Below are positions 21,943 to 31,356 of a stretch of 64,000 bases of DNA, piece by piece. The notes below the pieces were generated by a model, which saw only the letters and a program-made list of their open reading frames with translations, searched no databases and had not been told where the DNA came from. The number at the start of each line of letters is the position of its first letter. The first letter of the stretch is position 1. The position numbers were made by a program, and so were the translations under genes. Source of the stretch: Saprospiraceae bacterium (GTDB lineage: Bacteria; Bacteroidota; Bacteroidia; Chitinophagales; Saprospiraceae); the NCBI GenBank assembly GCA_016722285.1, contig JADKGI010000031.1, forward strand, positions 1 through 64,000. The letters run 5' to 3'.

Positions 21943-22638
21943 ATGAAAACGAATCTTTTTAAATTTCAATTGCTTTTTATCCTTTTCTTAGGCATGTTTA
22001 TAGCATCATGTACAGATAGCACATCAACTGATGATGCACTTGCCGATGACTATGCTGAAGAAACTGTATTGAGGACTCAGGACTCTATTGGAGTAGGTAA
22101 AAAAGGATGTTTCGAACTTGTATTTCCAATCACTATTACATTTGGAGACAATTCTACCGCCAGTGTCGATTCTTATGATTCTATGAAAGAAGCGATCAAA
22201 GCCTGGAGAACAAACAATCCTGAAAGTAAGATCAGACCTAAAATAACACTTCCTTTCGAAGTTATCAAACCGGATGGAGAATTTGTAAGTATTACAACTG
22301 ATCTTGAAGCAAGAGCATTGAGAGCGCTTTGTGGTAAACCCGGGCACGGACCTATGAGCACCAAAGGACCTCATGGACAAGGAATTGATCACAAAGCTTG
22401 TTTCAAACCTGTTTTCCCGTTCACTGTTATTTTACCGGACGGTAATGAGTATGTAATAAATAGTCCTGATGACAGGAAAGGTCTTCATGATGCTTTAAAG
22501 GCATACTTTAAGGCTAATCCAGGGAAAAAGGGAAAACCCGAACTAAAATTTCCAGCCAAATTTGAACTTTCGGATGGCACCATAACTACTGTGGCAAGCA
22601 AAGCAGAACTTACAGCACTTAAGGACTCATGTGATTAA
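21943..22638 (+). CDS. Lipoprotein with two tandem homologous domains
   Basis: The ATG at 21943 is chosen because it gives a signal peptide ending in the lipobox FIASC (Cys at about residue 24). The mature part has two copies of one domain of about 90 residues: copy 1 begins CFELVFPITITFGDN, copy 2 begins CFKPVFPFTVILPDGN. Each has a helix-rich middle with NPxxK and ends with a FELSDGT-like or FEVIKPDGE-like strand, then a leucine-rich helix and a Cys. Paired cysteines suggest one disulfide per domain. Function unknown; an outer-membrane or periplasmic lipoprotein is inferred. Confidence 0.75.
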   Translation: MKTNLFKFQLLFILFLGMFIASCTDSTSTDDALADDYAEETVLRTQDSIGVGKKGCFELVFPITITFGDNSTASVDSYDSMKEAIKAWRTNNPESKIRPKITLPFEVIKPDGEFVSITTDLEARALRALCGKPGHGPMSTKGPHGQGIDHKACFKPVFPFTVILPDGNEYVINSPDDRKGLHDALKAYFKANPGKKGKPELKFPAKFELSDGTITTVASKAELTALKDSCD

Positions 22639-22759
22639 ATATTGTTGATTGACTTCTTTCCGATTGTTGCACGGAAGGCAAAAGGTGGTGACTTATCAAA
22701 GTGGGACCTTTTTTCTGATTACAGGAACATAGAAATCTGTGTTTAAAATATTCTTTATT

Positions 22760-23815
22760 TTAAATTTTTGGATTATTAGCATCTACTTTTCCAAATTCAT
22801 CTATGTAAATTCCTGCCAGAATAAAGAATACTGAAATCAACAGTGGCCCAAAGATAATGCCAATGAATCCAAACAAATTTATACCGGCTATAACTCCAAG
22901 TAGCGTTATTAACGGGTGAACGTCAGCCATCTGTTTCTGAACCACAAACCGGGCAATATTGTCAACGGAGCCAATAACAATTACACCCCATAGTAACACA
23001 CCGATGCCCTGCCATGTACCTACAAATGCAAATTGGTATAATGCTAATGGCAAATATATCGCCAAACTACCAATGATGGGAACCACAGAGGATATCGCTG
23101 TCAGGAGGCCCATCAGGATAAATTCTTCAACTCCAAATATCCAATATCCAATTAATCCAGCCAAACCCTGAACACAAGCAACTATGGGTATTCCCAAAGC
23201 ATTACTGTACACCAGATTTCTTATATCTTTAATAATCAATTTAACATTTGCTGTTTTAAATGGTACATTTTGACGAAGCCACTTTTCAACGTTTCTGGTA
23301 TTAACCAGTAAAAAATACAGGACTAAATACATGATCATTATATTCCCAAAAGCATAAAATGTACTTCCAAGTGTCTTTTTTGCAAAAGGGATGATCTCAC
23401 TGCTTATTTTTTGTACATTTTCGCTATTTAAAATATTGATATTAAAATTTGAATTCAAATATTGATGGATCTGTGAGAAAACCTTATTTATTATAGATGG
23501 ATTTTCGATTATTGGCAAAAGTTTGTCAATTACTACAGTAGTCAAATACGCAATCGGGATCACCATGACAATAATTGAAATTAACATCAGGACTAAAGAG
23601 GCAATGGTCGGATTCCATTTTTTGATAATGACAAGATACTTCATGGGGTGCATCAGGATTACATAAAGAGTGATTGCACCAAAAAAAGCACTAACCATAT
23701 AGTATAATTCTTCTATAATAATATAACCTAGTAAAACCAGAAGAGCCAGAAAGAATATTTGCCTGATGAAATTAGGATGGATTTGTATTGTATTGTACTG
23801 TATCTTATGTCTCAT
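22760..23815 (-). CDS. AI-2E family transporter (PerM-like)
   Basis: A polytopic membrane protein of 351 residues from the ATG at 23815, preferred to 23914 because the extra N-terminus is not family-like. About seven helices are seen, with the conserved C-terminal region ISSVVPIIGSLAIYLPLALY and DVHPLITLLGVIAGINLFGFIGIIFGPL. Family members are proposed exporters or antiporters, and the AI-2 link is weak. It is divergent from der, and the two promoters share the interval 23816-23987. Confidence 0.85.
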   Translation of the reverse strand: MRHKIQYNTIQIHPNFIRQIFFLALLVLLGYIIIEELYYMVSAFFGAITLYVILMHPMKYLVIIKKWNPTIASLVLMLISIIVMVIPIAYLTTVVIDKLLPIIENPSIINKVFSQIHQYLNSNFNINILNSENVQKISSEIIPFAKKTLGSTFYAFGNIMIMYLVLYFLLVNTRNVEKWLRQNVPFKTANVKLIIKDIRNLVYSNALGIPIVACVQGLAGLIGYWIFGVEEFILMGLLTAISSVVPIIGSLAIYLPLALYQFAFVGTWQGIGVLLWGVIVIGSVDNIARFVVQKQMADVHPLITLLGVIAGINLFGFIGIIFGPLLISVFFILAGIYIDEFGKVDANNPKI

Positions 23816-23961
23816 AATTGATTTTATTACAAAGTAAATAGTAATTAATGACTTTATTGCAGTTGAATACTTATTTTGAATCGAATAACGTGATTCAGTT
23901 ACGATATGTGTCATTGTTTCATTTTGATTATTTGAATAAGATTTTTTATTATCAATTTTAG

Positions 23962-23969
23962 TACCTTTG
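23962..23969 (+). promoter_or_regulatory. -7 element of der promoter
   Basis: TACCTTTG matches TAnnTTTG and lies 18 bases upstream of the der start codon. The -33 element is not obvious (AT-rich run). Confidence 0.5.
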
Positions 23970-23987
23970 CGGCGTCAAATAAACAAA

Positions 23988-25304
23988 ATGTCGCAAATTG
24001 TAGCCATTGTAGGGCGTCCGAATGTTGGGAAATCAACTCTTTTTAATCGCTTGATTGGAGAAAGAAAAGCCATAATTGATAATATAAGTGGGGTCACAAG
24101 AGATCGTATATATGGGTTTTCTGACTGGAACGGTAAAAACTTCACAGTGGTAGATACCGGAGGATTTGTAAAAGGTTCCACCGATATTTTTGAAGCAGAA
24201 ATAAGGAGGCAGGTTCAGATCGCTATGGATGAAGCTGCAGTGATTGTATTTCTTACGGATGTCAGTACAGGTATTACTGATTTGGATATGGAAATAGCCC
24301 GGATGCTTCGCAAAAACCCAAAAAGAGTCATTCTTGCTGTAAATAAAGTGGACAATGCTCAACGACAGATGGTGGCAAATGAATTCTGGAGCCTTGGATT
24401 TGATGATACTATTTTTATTTCTTCTATATCAGGAGGGGGGACAGGCGAATTGCTCGACATTGTTGCGGACATATTGCCATCGAATGAAGATGAATTTGCT
24501 AATACTCTAGATAATGAAATTCCTAAAATTGCCATTGTAGGCCAACCAAATGTGGGTAAATCTTCATTGACGAATGCGTTAATGGGAGAAGAAAGAAATA
24601 TAGTGACGGATAAGCCTGGTACCACAAGAGATGCTATATATACATTGTATAACAAATTTGATAAAAAGTTTTATCTAATAGATACTGCAGGCATCAGAAA
24701 AAAAGCCAGAGTACATGAAGATTTAGAGTTTTACTCAGTACTCAGGGCTATAAATGCAATGGAAGAAGCTGATGTGTGTCTTCTTATGCTTGATGCAACT
24801 GTAGGGATAGAATCACAGGACTTAAGTATTCTCGGATTGGTTCAGAAGAGAAAAAAGGACTCGTTATTTTGGTTAATAAATGGGGCCCTGATTGCAAAGG
24901 AGACCAATACTGCGAGAGATTTTGAAAAAGACCTTCGTGAGAAAATTGCGCCTTTTAATGATGTACCAATACTGTTTACATCCGTTTATGAAAAGCAACG
25001 TCTTTTTAAGACCGTAGAGACTGCTTTGGAAGTTTACGAAAATCGAAAGCAAAAGATAAAAACATCTTTGCTTAACGATGTGATGTTGGAGATTATCGAA
25101 AAGAACCCTCCGCCGTCCCACAGAGGCAAATACATTAAGATCAAATATGTCACTCAACTACCGGTATATTACCCTACTTTTGTTTTCTATTGCAATTATC
25201 CAGATCATGTCAAAGCAAGTTACAGACATTTTATTGAAAATCAGTTGAGGAAACACTTTAAACTCACGGGAGTATCCATTAGTGTGTATTTCAGAGAAAA
25301 ATAG
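23988..25304 (+). CDS. der: Ribosome biogenesis GTPase Der (EngA), locally scrambled
   Basis: Double-GTPase required for 50S assembly. G domain 1 begins MSQIVAIVGRPNVGKST, G domain 2 has GQPNVGKSS and DTAG, and the C-terminal KH-like domain contains NPPPSHRGKYIKIKY. The start at 23988 matches the family. The frame is open, but codons between two indels (24851-24856 A run and 24882-24885 G run) are read out of phase. Restoring them gives KKGLVILVNKWDLIAKE with the second NKxD guanine-specificity motif in place of DSLFWLINGALIAKE. It leads a run with rfbC and rfbD on the same strand. Confidence 0.93.
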   Translation: MSQIVAIVGRPNVGKSTLFNRLIGERKAIIDNISGVTRDRIYGFSDWNGKNFTVVDTGGFVKGSTDIFEAEIRRQVQIAMDEAAVIVFLTDVSTGITDLDMEIARMLRKNPKRVILAVNKVDNAQRQMVANEFWSLGFDDTIFISSISGGGTGELLDIVADILPSNEDEFANTLDNEIPKIAIVGQPNVGKSSLTNALMGEERNIVTDKPGTTRDAIYTLYNKFDKKFYLIDTAGIRKKARVHEDLEFYSVLRAINAMEEADVCLLMLDATVGIESQDLSILGLVQKRKKDSLFWLINGALIAKETNTARDFEKDLREKIAPFNDVPILFTSVYEKQRLFKTVETALEVYENRKQKIKTSLLNDVMLEIIEKNPPPSHRGKYIKIKYVTQLPVYYPTFVFYCNYPDHVKASYRHFIENQLRKHFKLTGVSISVYFREK

Positions 25305-25310
25305 GATCAT

Positions 25311-25862
25311 ATGGCGTGGTTGAAAACTAATTTAGATGGAGTATGGATATTTGAACCCAAAATATGGAATGATGACAGAGGCTATTTTGTAGAAACTTAC
25401 AATGCGCTTAATTTACCGGAAGAATTGAAGGATATTAATTTTGTACAGGACAATGAGGCTGGCTCTGTACGAGGAGTATTGAGGGGGTTGCATTATCAGT
25501 TACCACCGTTTGGCCAGTCTAAACTAGTCAGAGTGATAGGAGGCGAGGTTCTTGATGTTATTGTCGATTTAAGACCCGAATCTTCTACTTTTAAGCAATA
25601 TCTCACAATTATCCTCAATGACATCACCAAAAAACAACTTTTTGTACCAAAGGGATTTGCTCATGGATATGTAGTATTATCCGAAGAAGCAACTTTTGCC
25701 TATAAGTGTGATATGTACTACTCACCTGAATATGAAGCCGGTATCAGATATGATGATGAAGATTTAGATATTAATTGGATTTTGCCCCATGATGCGTGTT
25801 TTGTTTCATCAAAGGATAAGAAATTGCCTTATTTTAAAGATCATAAAACATATAAATTATAA
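25311..25862 (+). CDS. rfbC: dTDP-4-dehydrorhamnose 3,5-epimerase
   Basis: A 183-residue cupin enzyme of dTDP-L-rhamnose synthesis. Family motifs are DDRGYFVETYN, FVQDNEAGSVRGVLRGLHYQ (catalytic His in LHYQ), GEVLDVIVDLRPES and FVPKGFAHGYVVLSEEA. It starts 6 bases after the der stop and is followed by rfbD, so the three form one transcript. The glucose-1-phosphate thymidylyltransferase and dehydratase genes (rfbA, rfbB) are not in the window. Confidence 0.95.
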   Translation: MAWLKTNLDGVWIFEPKIWNDDRGYFVETYNALNLPEELKDINFVQDNEAGSVRGVLRGLHYQLPPFGQSKLVRVIGGEVLDVIVDLRPESSTFKQYLTIILNDITKKQLFVPKGFAHGYVVLSEEATFAYKCDMYYSPEYEAGIRYDDEDLDINWILPHDACFVSSKDKKLPYFKDHKTYKL

Positions 25863-25880
25863 ATTTTGGTAAGTGGCAAA

Positions 25881-26774
25881 TTGAAAAAAATAAAAATTTG
25901 TGTTTTGGGTGCTAATGGTCAGCTGGGGCAGGAATTCAGATGTATTGCCCCAGAATTTGAATTCATGTCATTTCATTTTTATGATAAAAAGTCTTGTGAT
26001 ATTATAAAAAAATCCGATGTTGCAAAGGCAATTGCAAGTCATGATTTCGATTATCTTATTAATTGTGCTGCTTATACAGCCGTGGACAGAGCAGAAAAAG
26101 AAGTGGAGCAATGTTATGCCATCAATACGCAAGCCTGCAATATATTAGTTGATGTATTGAGTGATACAAAAATTAAACTGATTCATTTCTCATCAGATTA
26201 CATATATCATACTTATAGTGGATTTCCCATCAGGGAGGAAGATTCCAAATCCCCGAAAGGTATATATGCCAAATCAAAGTATGATGGAGAAATGATATTG
26301 AGAAAGAGCAATATTCCCGTCCTTATATTGAGAACTTCGTGGGTAATTTCTTCATTTGGGAATAATTTTCTAAAAACGATGCTCAGACTTGGGGCTGAGA
26401 AGAATGCTATTTCTGTAGTAAATGATCAGTTTGGGGCACCTACCTATGCCAGACACCTAGCAAATGGTGTATTGGACATTATTACAGCCACGATATCAGA
26501 TCCATCCCGACTTGATTCATTTAATGATACTTACAATTTTGCCAATGAGGGGATTGTGACCTGGTATGATATAGCCAAACAAATTATGAATGAATCAAAA
26601 CTGGAATGTAAAGTTAATCCTATATCTACGGAAGAGTATCCTACACCCGCAAGAAGACCAAATTGGAGCGTATTATCCAAGCACAAAATAAAAGAAACGT
26701 ATTCTCTGGAGATTCCTCATTGGTATATTGCAGTTAAAGATTGCCTGTTAGCTGTAAAAATGGATCAAACTTAA
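25881..26774 (+). CDS. rfbD: dTDP-4-dehydrorhamnose reductase
   Basis: SDR-type NAD(P)H-dependent reductase, last step of dTDP-L-rhamnose synthesis. The Rossmann motif GANGQLGQEF is at the N-terminus, with NCAAYTAVDRAE, FSSDYIY and the YAKSKYDGE Tyr-x3-Lys catalytic pair. No ATG lies in the right place. The TTG at 25881 (giving KKIKICVLGANGQLG) fits the family better than the TTG at 25866. It follows rfbC by 18 bases. Confidence 0.92.
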   Translation: MKKIKICVLGANGQLGQEFRCIAPEFEFMSFHFYDKKSCDIIKKSDVAKAIASHDFDYLINCAAYTAVDRAEKEVEQCYAINTQACNILVDVLSDTKIKLIHFSSDYIYHTYSGFPIREEDSKSPKGIYAKSKYDGEMILRKSNIPVLILRTSWVISSFGNNFLKTMLRLGAEKNAISVVNDQFGAPTYARHLANGVLDIITATISDPSRLDSFNDTYNFANEGIVTWYDIAKQIMNESKLECKVNPISTEEYPTPARRPNWSVLSKHKIKETYSLEIPHWYIAVKDCLLAVKMDQT

Positions 26775-26786
26775 TAAAACAATAGA

Positions 26787-27410
26787 TTAAAGCGGAAACT
26801 CATTGACTAAATGCGTAATGAATTCATGTATTATGTCAGGTCGCGTAATAATCGCAATTAGAATTCCCGCTACTGCTCCATAAAAATGAGCTTCATGATC
26901 AATCATATCATTTTGATTTTTTGAAGCCCAGGTAGAATACCATAAATACAGCACCCCGAATAGAATGGCAGGCAATGGCACAATAGCAAACAAATAAAGA
27001 TTATGCCAGGGAAATAAAAGAATGTAGATAAAAATAATTCCTGAAACACCACCTGAAGCACCAACACTCGCAAAACTGTAGTTTTCTTTATTTTTAAAGT
27101 ATGTTGGAATGTCACCCATTACAATAATCAAAAGGTAAGTAAAAGTAAATAAAACTATTCCACCTGCATAACCAAAATGAAATATCAAATAATCTTCCAC
27201 TGTTCTTCCAAATTCATGCAAAACAAACATATTGACAAACAGATGTATATAACTTCCATGGACGAAGCCTGATGTCAGCCACCTGTAATATTGTTTATTC
27301 TGATTTTCTAATAAAGGATAGTGTTTTAGATGATCAAACCATCTTTTGTTACTAAAGCAGAAAATGGAAATAATACTTGTAATTATCACCAGAACTAACG
27401 TGGCACTCAT
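26787..27410 (-). CDS. Rhomboid family intramembrane serine protease
   Basis: A 207-residue, six-helix integral membrane protease. The catalytic serine is in GASGGVSG (about residue 118) and the catalytic histidine in HEAHFYGAVAG (about residue 180). The HGSYIHLFVNMFVL loop near residue 52 is the conserved His/Asn region of the family. It cleaves membrane proteins within helices; the substrate is unknown. It is convergent with rfbD. Confidence 0.92.
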   Translation of the reverse strand: MSATLVLVIITSIISIFCFSNKRWFDHLKHYPLLENQNKQYYRWLTSGFVHGSYIHLFVNMFVLHEFGRTVEDYLIFHFGYAGGIVLFTFTYLLIIVMGDIPTYFKNKENYSFASVGASGGVSGIIFIYILLFPWHNLYLFAIVPLPAILFGVLYLWYSTWASKNQNDMIDHEAHFYGAVAGILIAIITRPDIIHEFITHLVNEFPL

Positions 27411-27500
27411 AGTAAAATTATTATTGAATAAAATATCAAATGTAGATATATAATGAGTTTTGGGGGGAGTTTGAGCAGCAAATTAATAATAAAGCTAAAT

Positions 27501-27968
27501 TTATTGGTTATGATACTTTTCATTTTTGATAATTGTGAAAGCACGGTAGAATTGTTCAACAAGAAATAATCGTACCATTTGATGTGTAAAAGTCATCTTT
27601 GATAATGAAATCAGATGAATGGCCCTTTTACGGAGTAACTCATGGTGACCATATGCACCTCCAATTAAAAAAACATAATTATTTCCTGAATGAAGTGTCA
27701 ATTTTTCCAGATATTTTGAAAAATTTGTTGAATTGTATGATTCTCCTTTTTCATCCAGAAGGATTAACTGATCTTCTGTCTTTAATTTTGATAAAATCAA
27801 TTGTGCTTCTTTTTTTGATGTTTCAGCAGCGGTTTGACCTGGTTTTACATCTTTAAATTCTTCATATTCAAATTTTAGGTAGTGTTTTAGCTTATTCAGA
27901 TACTTATCGATCCCTTCATTGAGATATTTTTCACTTGTTTTTCCAATGGTCCAAATCATCATCTTCAT
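27501..27968 (-). CDS. rlmH: 23S rRNA pseudouridine-1915 N3-methyltransferase
   Basis: A 155-residue SPOUT methyltransferase acting on helix 69 of 23S rRNA. LIGGAYGH contributes the SAM-binding trefoil knot; SLSKMTFTHQMVRLFLVEQFYRAF is the characteristic C-terminal signature, and the protein ends NEKYHNQ. Length matches the family (about 155-160). It lies between the rhomboid gene and the divergent Nudix-like regulator. Confidence 0.95.
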   Translation of the reverse strand: MKMMIWTIGKTSEKYLNEGIDKYLNKLKHYLKFEYEEFKDVKPGQTAAETSKKEAQLILSKLKTEDQLILLDEKGESYNSTNFSKYLEKLTLHSGNNYVFLIGGAYGHHELLRKRAIHLISLSKMTFTHQMVRLFLVEQFYRAFTIIKNEKYHNQ

Positions 27969-28060
27969 AAGATGAACAAATAACCATCAATCAAAAAAGT
28001 TTAAAAGACGGGTCAATTTTTTAATTTTTTTTATCTTCACGTTTTCAAAACAATTTTTTA

Positions 28061-28786
28061 ATGATCGTTAACTCCATACAAAATATAAATTCCTGGATAA
28101 CCCAGATTCATAATGATTTTAAAGCTGCAGTTTCGGTAGATTGTGTTATATTTGGCTACGATGACTCATCATTAAAAATATTGATTTCAAGATGTGACAT
28201 GCCACCATATGAAAACGAATTGTCATTATTGGGAGATTTAGTTCATCCCGACGAAACTACAGATGAAGCAGCTAAAAGAGTTCTTCTGGCAAAAACAGGA
28301 TTTGACGATGTATATTTGGATCAGGTTCAGGTATTTAGTTCAACAGACCGGCACCCATTGGGAAGAGTTATTACTGTGGCATACTACTCTTTAGTCAAAA
28401 TAGATGACGATCATCTTGCGCATATAGGAAGCAATGATTTTTTATTGTGGAAGCCTGTTTATGAAGTTAGCTCTCTTGCTTTTGATCATATAGAAATCAT
28501 GCAGACATGCCTGAGAAAGTTGCAAAAACAATTGCGTGAGCAACCGATTGGATTTAAATTATTACCCAAAAAATTTAGTTTACTCCAATTACAGCGATTG
28601 TATGAAGTTATACTGAATATAAAGCTGGACAAAAGGAATTTCAGAAGAAAATTAAAGAGTCTGGGCATTCTTAAAGAACTTGGTGAAATACAGGAATCTG
28701 TGTCTCACAGACCTGCCAGTTTATATGCATTTGATGAGAAAATTTATGAAAAAAAGAAGAAGTCAGGATTCAGTTTTGAACTATAA
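28061..28786 (+). CDS. Nudix-like transcriptional regulator with winged helix (NrtR/AraR-like)
   Basis: A 241-residue protein with an N-terminal Nudix-fold domain (residues about 20-150) and a C-terminal winged-helix domain (about 160-235, ending RPASLYAFDEKIYEK). The Nudix box is degenerate: GDLVHPDETTDEAAKRVLLAKTG lacks the catalytic REUxEE glutamates, so hydrolysis is unlikely. This layout is that of NrtR/AraR-type repressors that sense a sugar or ADP-ribose-like ligand. The regulated genes cannot be named from the neighbours. Confidence 0.82.
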   Translation: MIVNSIQNINSWITQIHNDFKAAVSVDCVIFGYDDSSLKILISRCDMPPYENELSLLGDLVHPDETTDEAAKRVLLAKTGFDDVYLDQVQVFSSTDRHPLGRVITVAYYSLVKIDDDHLAHIGSNDFLLWKPVYEVSSLAFDHIEIMQTCLRKLQKQLREQPIGFKLLPKKFSLLQLQRLYEVILNIKLDKRNFRRKLKSLGILKELGEIQESVSHRPASLYAFDEKIYEKKKKSGFSFEL

Positions 28787-28797
28787 TAGTTTTGGAT

Positions 28798-29073
28798 TTA
28801 TTTTTTTGACCAATTTAAACTAGTACCTCCGTTTGCCAAAAAAATAACAAAAAATATAACAGCGGGTATGATCGCTAATCCTGCCATCATATAAAAATAA
28901 TGTTTGCTTATCTTGGATCTTTCTATTTTTTCAGCTATAAGTGATATTATCAGAATGCCTGAAAACACAGGAACGGCTATGAAGGTCAGAAGTGATGCAA
29001 GATACTCATCAAAAATCCAGAAAAGGGTAAATATTATAGCTTCAAGGATTAAAACTTCTTTATAATAATTCAC
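28798..29073 (-). CDS. Small three-helix membrane protein
   Basis: A 91-residue protein with three hydrophobic segments (about residues 7-20, 28-45 and 61-80). No family recognised. It lies 11 bases downstream of the c-type cytochrome gene on the same strand, so it may be the last gene of the beta-helix/cytochrome unit. Confidence 0.5.
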   Translation of the reverse strand: MNYYKEVLILEAIIFTLFWIFDEYLASLLTFIAVPVFSGILIISLIAEKIERSKISKHYFYMMAGLAIIPAVIFFVIFLANGGTSLNWSKK

Positions 29074-29083
29074 AATGATATTT

Positions 29084-29999
29084 TTAGATTGTCATTTTTT
29101 TTATCCACTCTGAAATCAATAATATGCCTTCTTCATGCCTGGTACGACGTCCAGCTTCGGGCATCATAATACCTGGTTCCAGAGATTTCATTCTGAAAAC
29201 AAGGATTGATGCTTCAGGGTTGCCGGGATCAATGTCGTATTTTAAATTGCCCGAGCCTCTACCGGCAGCAACAGGAGTCTTTTTTATTCCATAAGCATAA
29301 TTATTTGATTCATCCGCCAACAAGTATAGTCCGCTGTTTTTCGCCGGACCTTCTTTTCTGTGGCAATGTGAACAATTTATATCCAGATAGGCTCTGCTTC
29401 TATCATTGATATCTGATTTGGTATTTCCCCATTGAGCGATACGTGGAACTGTGCTCAATTCGGGCATACCAATCAGTTTTTTATTCTCAACCCATACCTT
29501 CACTAATGTTAGAAATGCATCAGTTTGTTCTTCATTCCATATATATGTCAGACTTTGCCATTCCATTTCAACTTTAATCAAAACTCTGGTCTCAATTATT
29601 CTTATGTTTTTATCCGGGTTCCTAAAATCTGCCGGGAAGTAAAAGAATTTGAATATAATACTTCCTTCGGGAAAGTCAAATGCGTAGTCCGGATGATAAG
29701 TCATTGATGCGCCTTCCGGCAAATAAATGAATCTTTTTGTGGGCATAATCTGAAAATAAGGATGAATTTAAATCATATAAAATAACATCTTTCTCTGGTT
29801 TCATTCCGGCAAGCGGAAGGATAAATTTTTTATAGTCAGATAGTTTCTTTAATGCAGGAAAATCTTGGATATCTTCTGAATGATTTTCATTTTTTATGCT
29901 AAATTTAGGTTCTTTGTTTTTGCAACCGACAGTTAACAATTGCAAAAAGATAAGCTGCCAAAGAACCAGATGCTTTATATCATTGCCCGACATACGCAA
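29084..29999 (-). CDS. SO2930-like (HNE_0200 family) c-type cytochrome lipoprotein (frameshifted)
   Basis: The N-terminal part (29676-29999) has a signal segment ending VGCKNKE (lipobox-like) and the family motif VILYDLNSSLFSDYAHK. The C-terminal part (29084-29746) continues it in another frame with RFIYLPEGASMTYH, TYIWNEEQTDAF and one CxxCH haem site (NCSHCHR), then PGNPEASILVFRM. These are the hallmarks of the family known as SO2930 or HNE_0200. I see only one haem motif. The gene sits directly after the parallel beta-helix gene; these two families are a recurrent pair in marine proteobacteria and Bacteroidota. Probably periplasmic, function unsettled. Confidence 0.8.
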
Positions 30000-31316
30000 T
30001 TATTTTATTGATGTAATTATTTCATTTTTAAAAAGAAGGACTACAGGTACCAGTTGCTGTCCCTTGCATAAATAATTTGAAATCCCGGTTTTGATGTTTT
30101 TTAGATTTTCAGGTCCATTTATGTTGGCAAAAGTAATATTAGGCTGATTTAAACACAAATTTATATCCTTCGCAGGTGATTTTACAAATCCATCCCAAAG
30201 AATAAAAGGGGTATTGAATGGAAATTTCCAGGCAATCAATTTTCCTATTTCATTTCCCAGATTAGGAAACCAATATGTATTTGCGTAATTATTATTGTAA
30301 ATGTATATACTATCCGGATAGGGATTATACAATGTGTCTAATGGAAATTTTCCGGTACTTCGTTCATTTTCTTTTTTATCGTTATCTATGGCAGACACCA
30401 ATTCATAGCTTATTATTGAAGTTCCGATTGTTTTGTTGTTCAGCACCTGATTGTCAAAAATTTCTAATTGTCTCGTACTTAATATCATGAAACCAGTACC
30501 CGGAGGTACCATTCCGACAATATTTCCTTTTGGTGCGAAGTTTTCATGATTATTTTCAATGACTTGATTATCAAAAATCCGGGTCTTTGATCCATACTGC
30601 GTAAGCCCCGGAAGGTCAAATACCAGAATCCCACCAGTATTATCATAAGCATGATTATGGTAAATGTCAACATAATTGCTATTTTCACTTCCAATCCCGG
30701 CTACATTTTGAAATGCCCTGTTATTTCTTATGATGACTGTATCTGATTGACCGACGTAGATGCCGGCATCGGACGCCCTGGCAGCTATACACTCTTCTAT
30801 AAGGACATTTTTGCACAGCACTGGATAAAATGCATATGACCCATTTGATTCTTTAGCCCCACCTGACCAATCAGCCCTTACTCTGATAAATCGGATTCCA
30901 TTGGTATTAGTGGCTTTGATATTATCACCGTTTGAGTCGAGGACAGTCATATCGCTGATCGTGAAGCCGCTGCAATTAGCAATCCGTATTCCTTCAGCTC
31001 CTTCTTCCTGCCCTTTAAATGATAAAAAGGTCTTGTTCATTCCTGCCCCTGTGAAAGTAATATCTTTTTTATTATCAATTATTAAACTTTTAGTAAACCA
31101 AAAATGGCCTTCATGCAGCCGAATTGTATCACCATCATGTGCTGCTATGATTTGTGACTGAAGGTTTTGTTCTATATTTGTCCAGTTACTTTGATCACTA
31201 TAAAGGCTGTCATATTCATCTTTATCTTTGCACGATAGTAAAAAAATAAATAATATAAAAAATATAAAGTACTTTCGAATATTGACTATCATTCTAATTT
31301 TATCATTATTAAGCAT
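30000..31316 (-). CDS. Parallel beta-helix repeat lipoprotein (partner of SO2930-like cytochrome)
   Basis: A 438-residue protein (or 430 from the Met at residue 9). The N-terminal signal peptide ends in the lipobox FLLSC. The mature part has right-handed beta-helix coils with repeated RIANCSGFTISDMTVLD-like and NVLIEECIAARASDAGIYVG-like rungs (about residues 60-290). The protein matches the family of beta-helix proteins always found next to the HNE_0200/SO2930 cytochrome; here the cytochrome begins one base after its stop. The two probably act together at the cell surface or periplasm; no substrate can be named. Confidence 0.85.
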   Translation of the reverse strand: MLNNDKIRMIVNIRKYFIFFILFIFLLSCKDKDEYDSLYSDQSNWTNIEQNLQSQIIAAHDGDTIRLHEGHFWFTKSLIIDNKKDITFTGAGMNKTFLSFKGQEEGAEGIRIANCSGFTISDMTVLDSNGDNIKATNTNGIRFIRVRADWSGGAKESNGSYAFYPVLCKNVLIEECIAARASDAGIYVGQSDTVIIRNNRAFQNVAGIGSENSNYVDIYHNHAYDNTGGILVFDLPGLTQYGSKTRIFDNQVIENNHENFAPKGNIVGMVPPGTGFMILSTRQLEIFDNQVLNNKTIGTSIISYELVSAIDNDKKENERSTGKFPLDTLYNPYPDSIYIYNNNYANTYWFPNLGNEIGKLIAWKFPFNTPFILWDGFVKSPAKDINLCLNQPNITFANINGPENLKNIKTGISNYLCKGQQLVPVVLLFKNEIITSIK

Positions 31317-31356
31317 TTCCTATTAATATTTTATGGTTTAAAATTGGTAGTATAAG

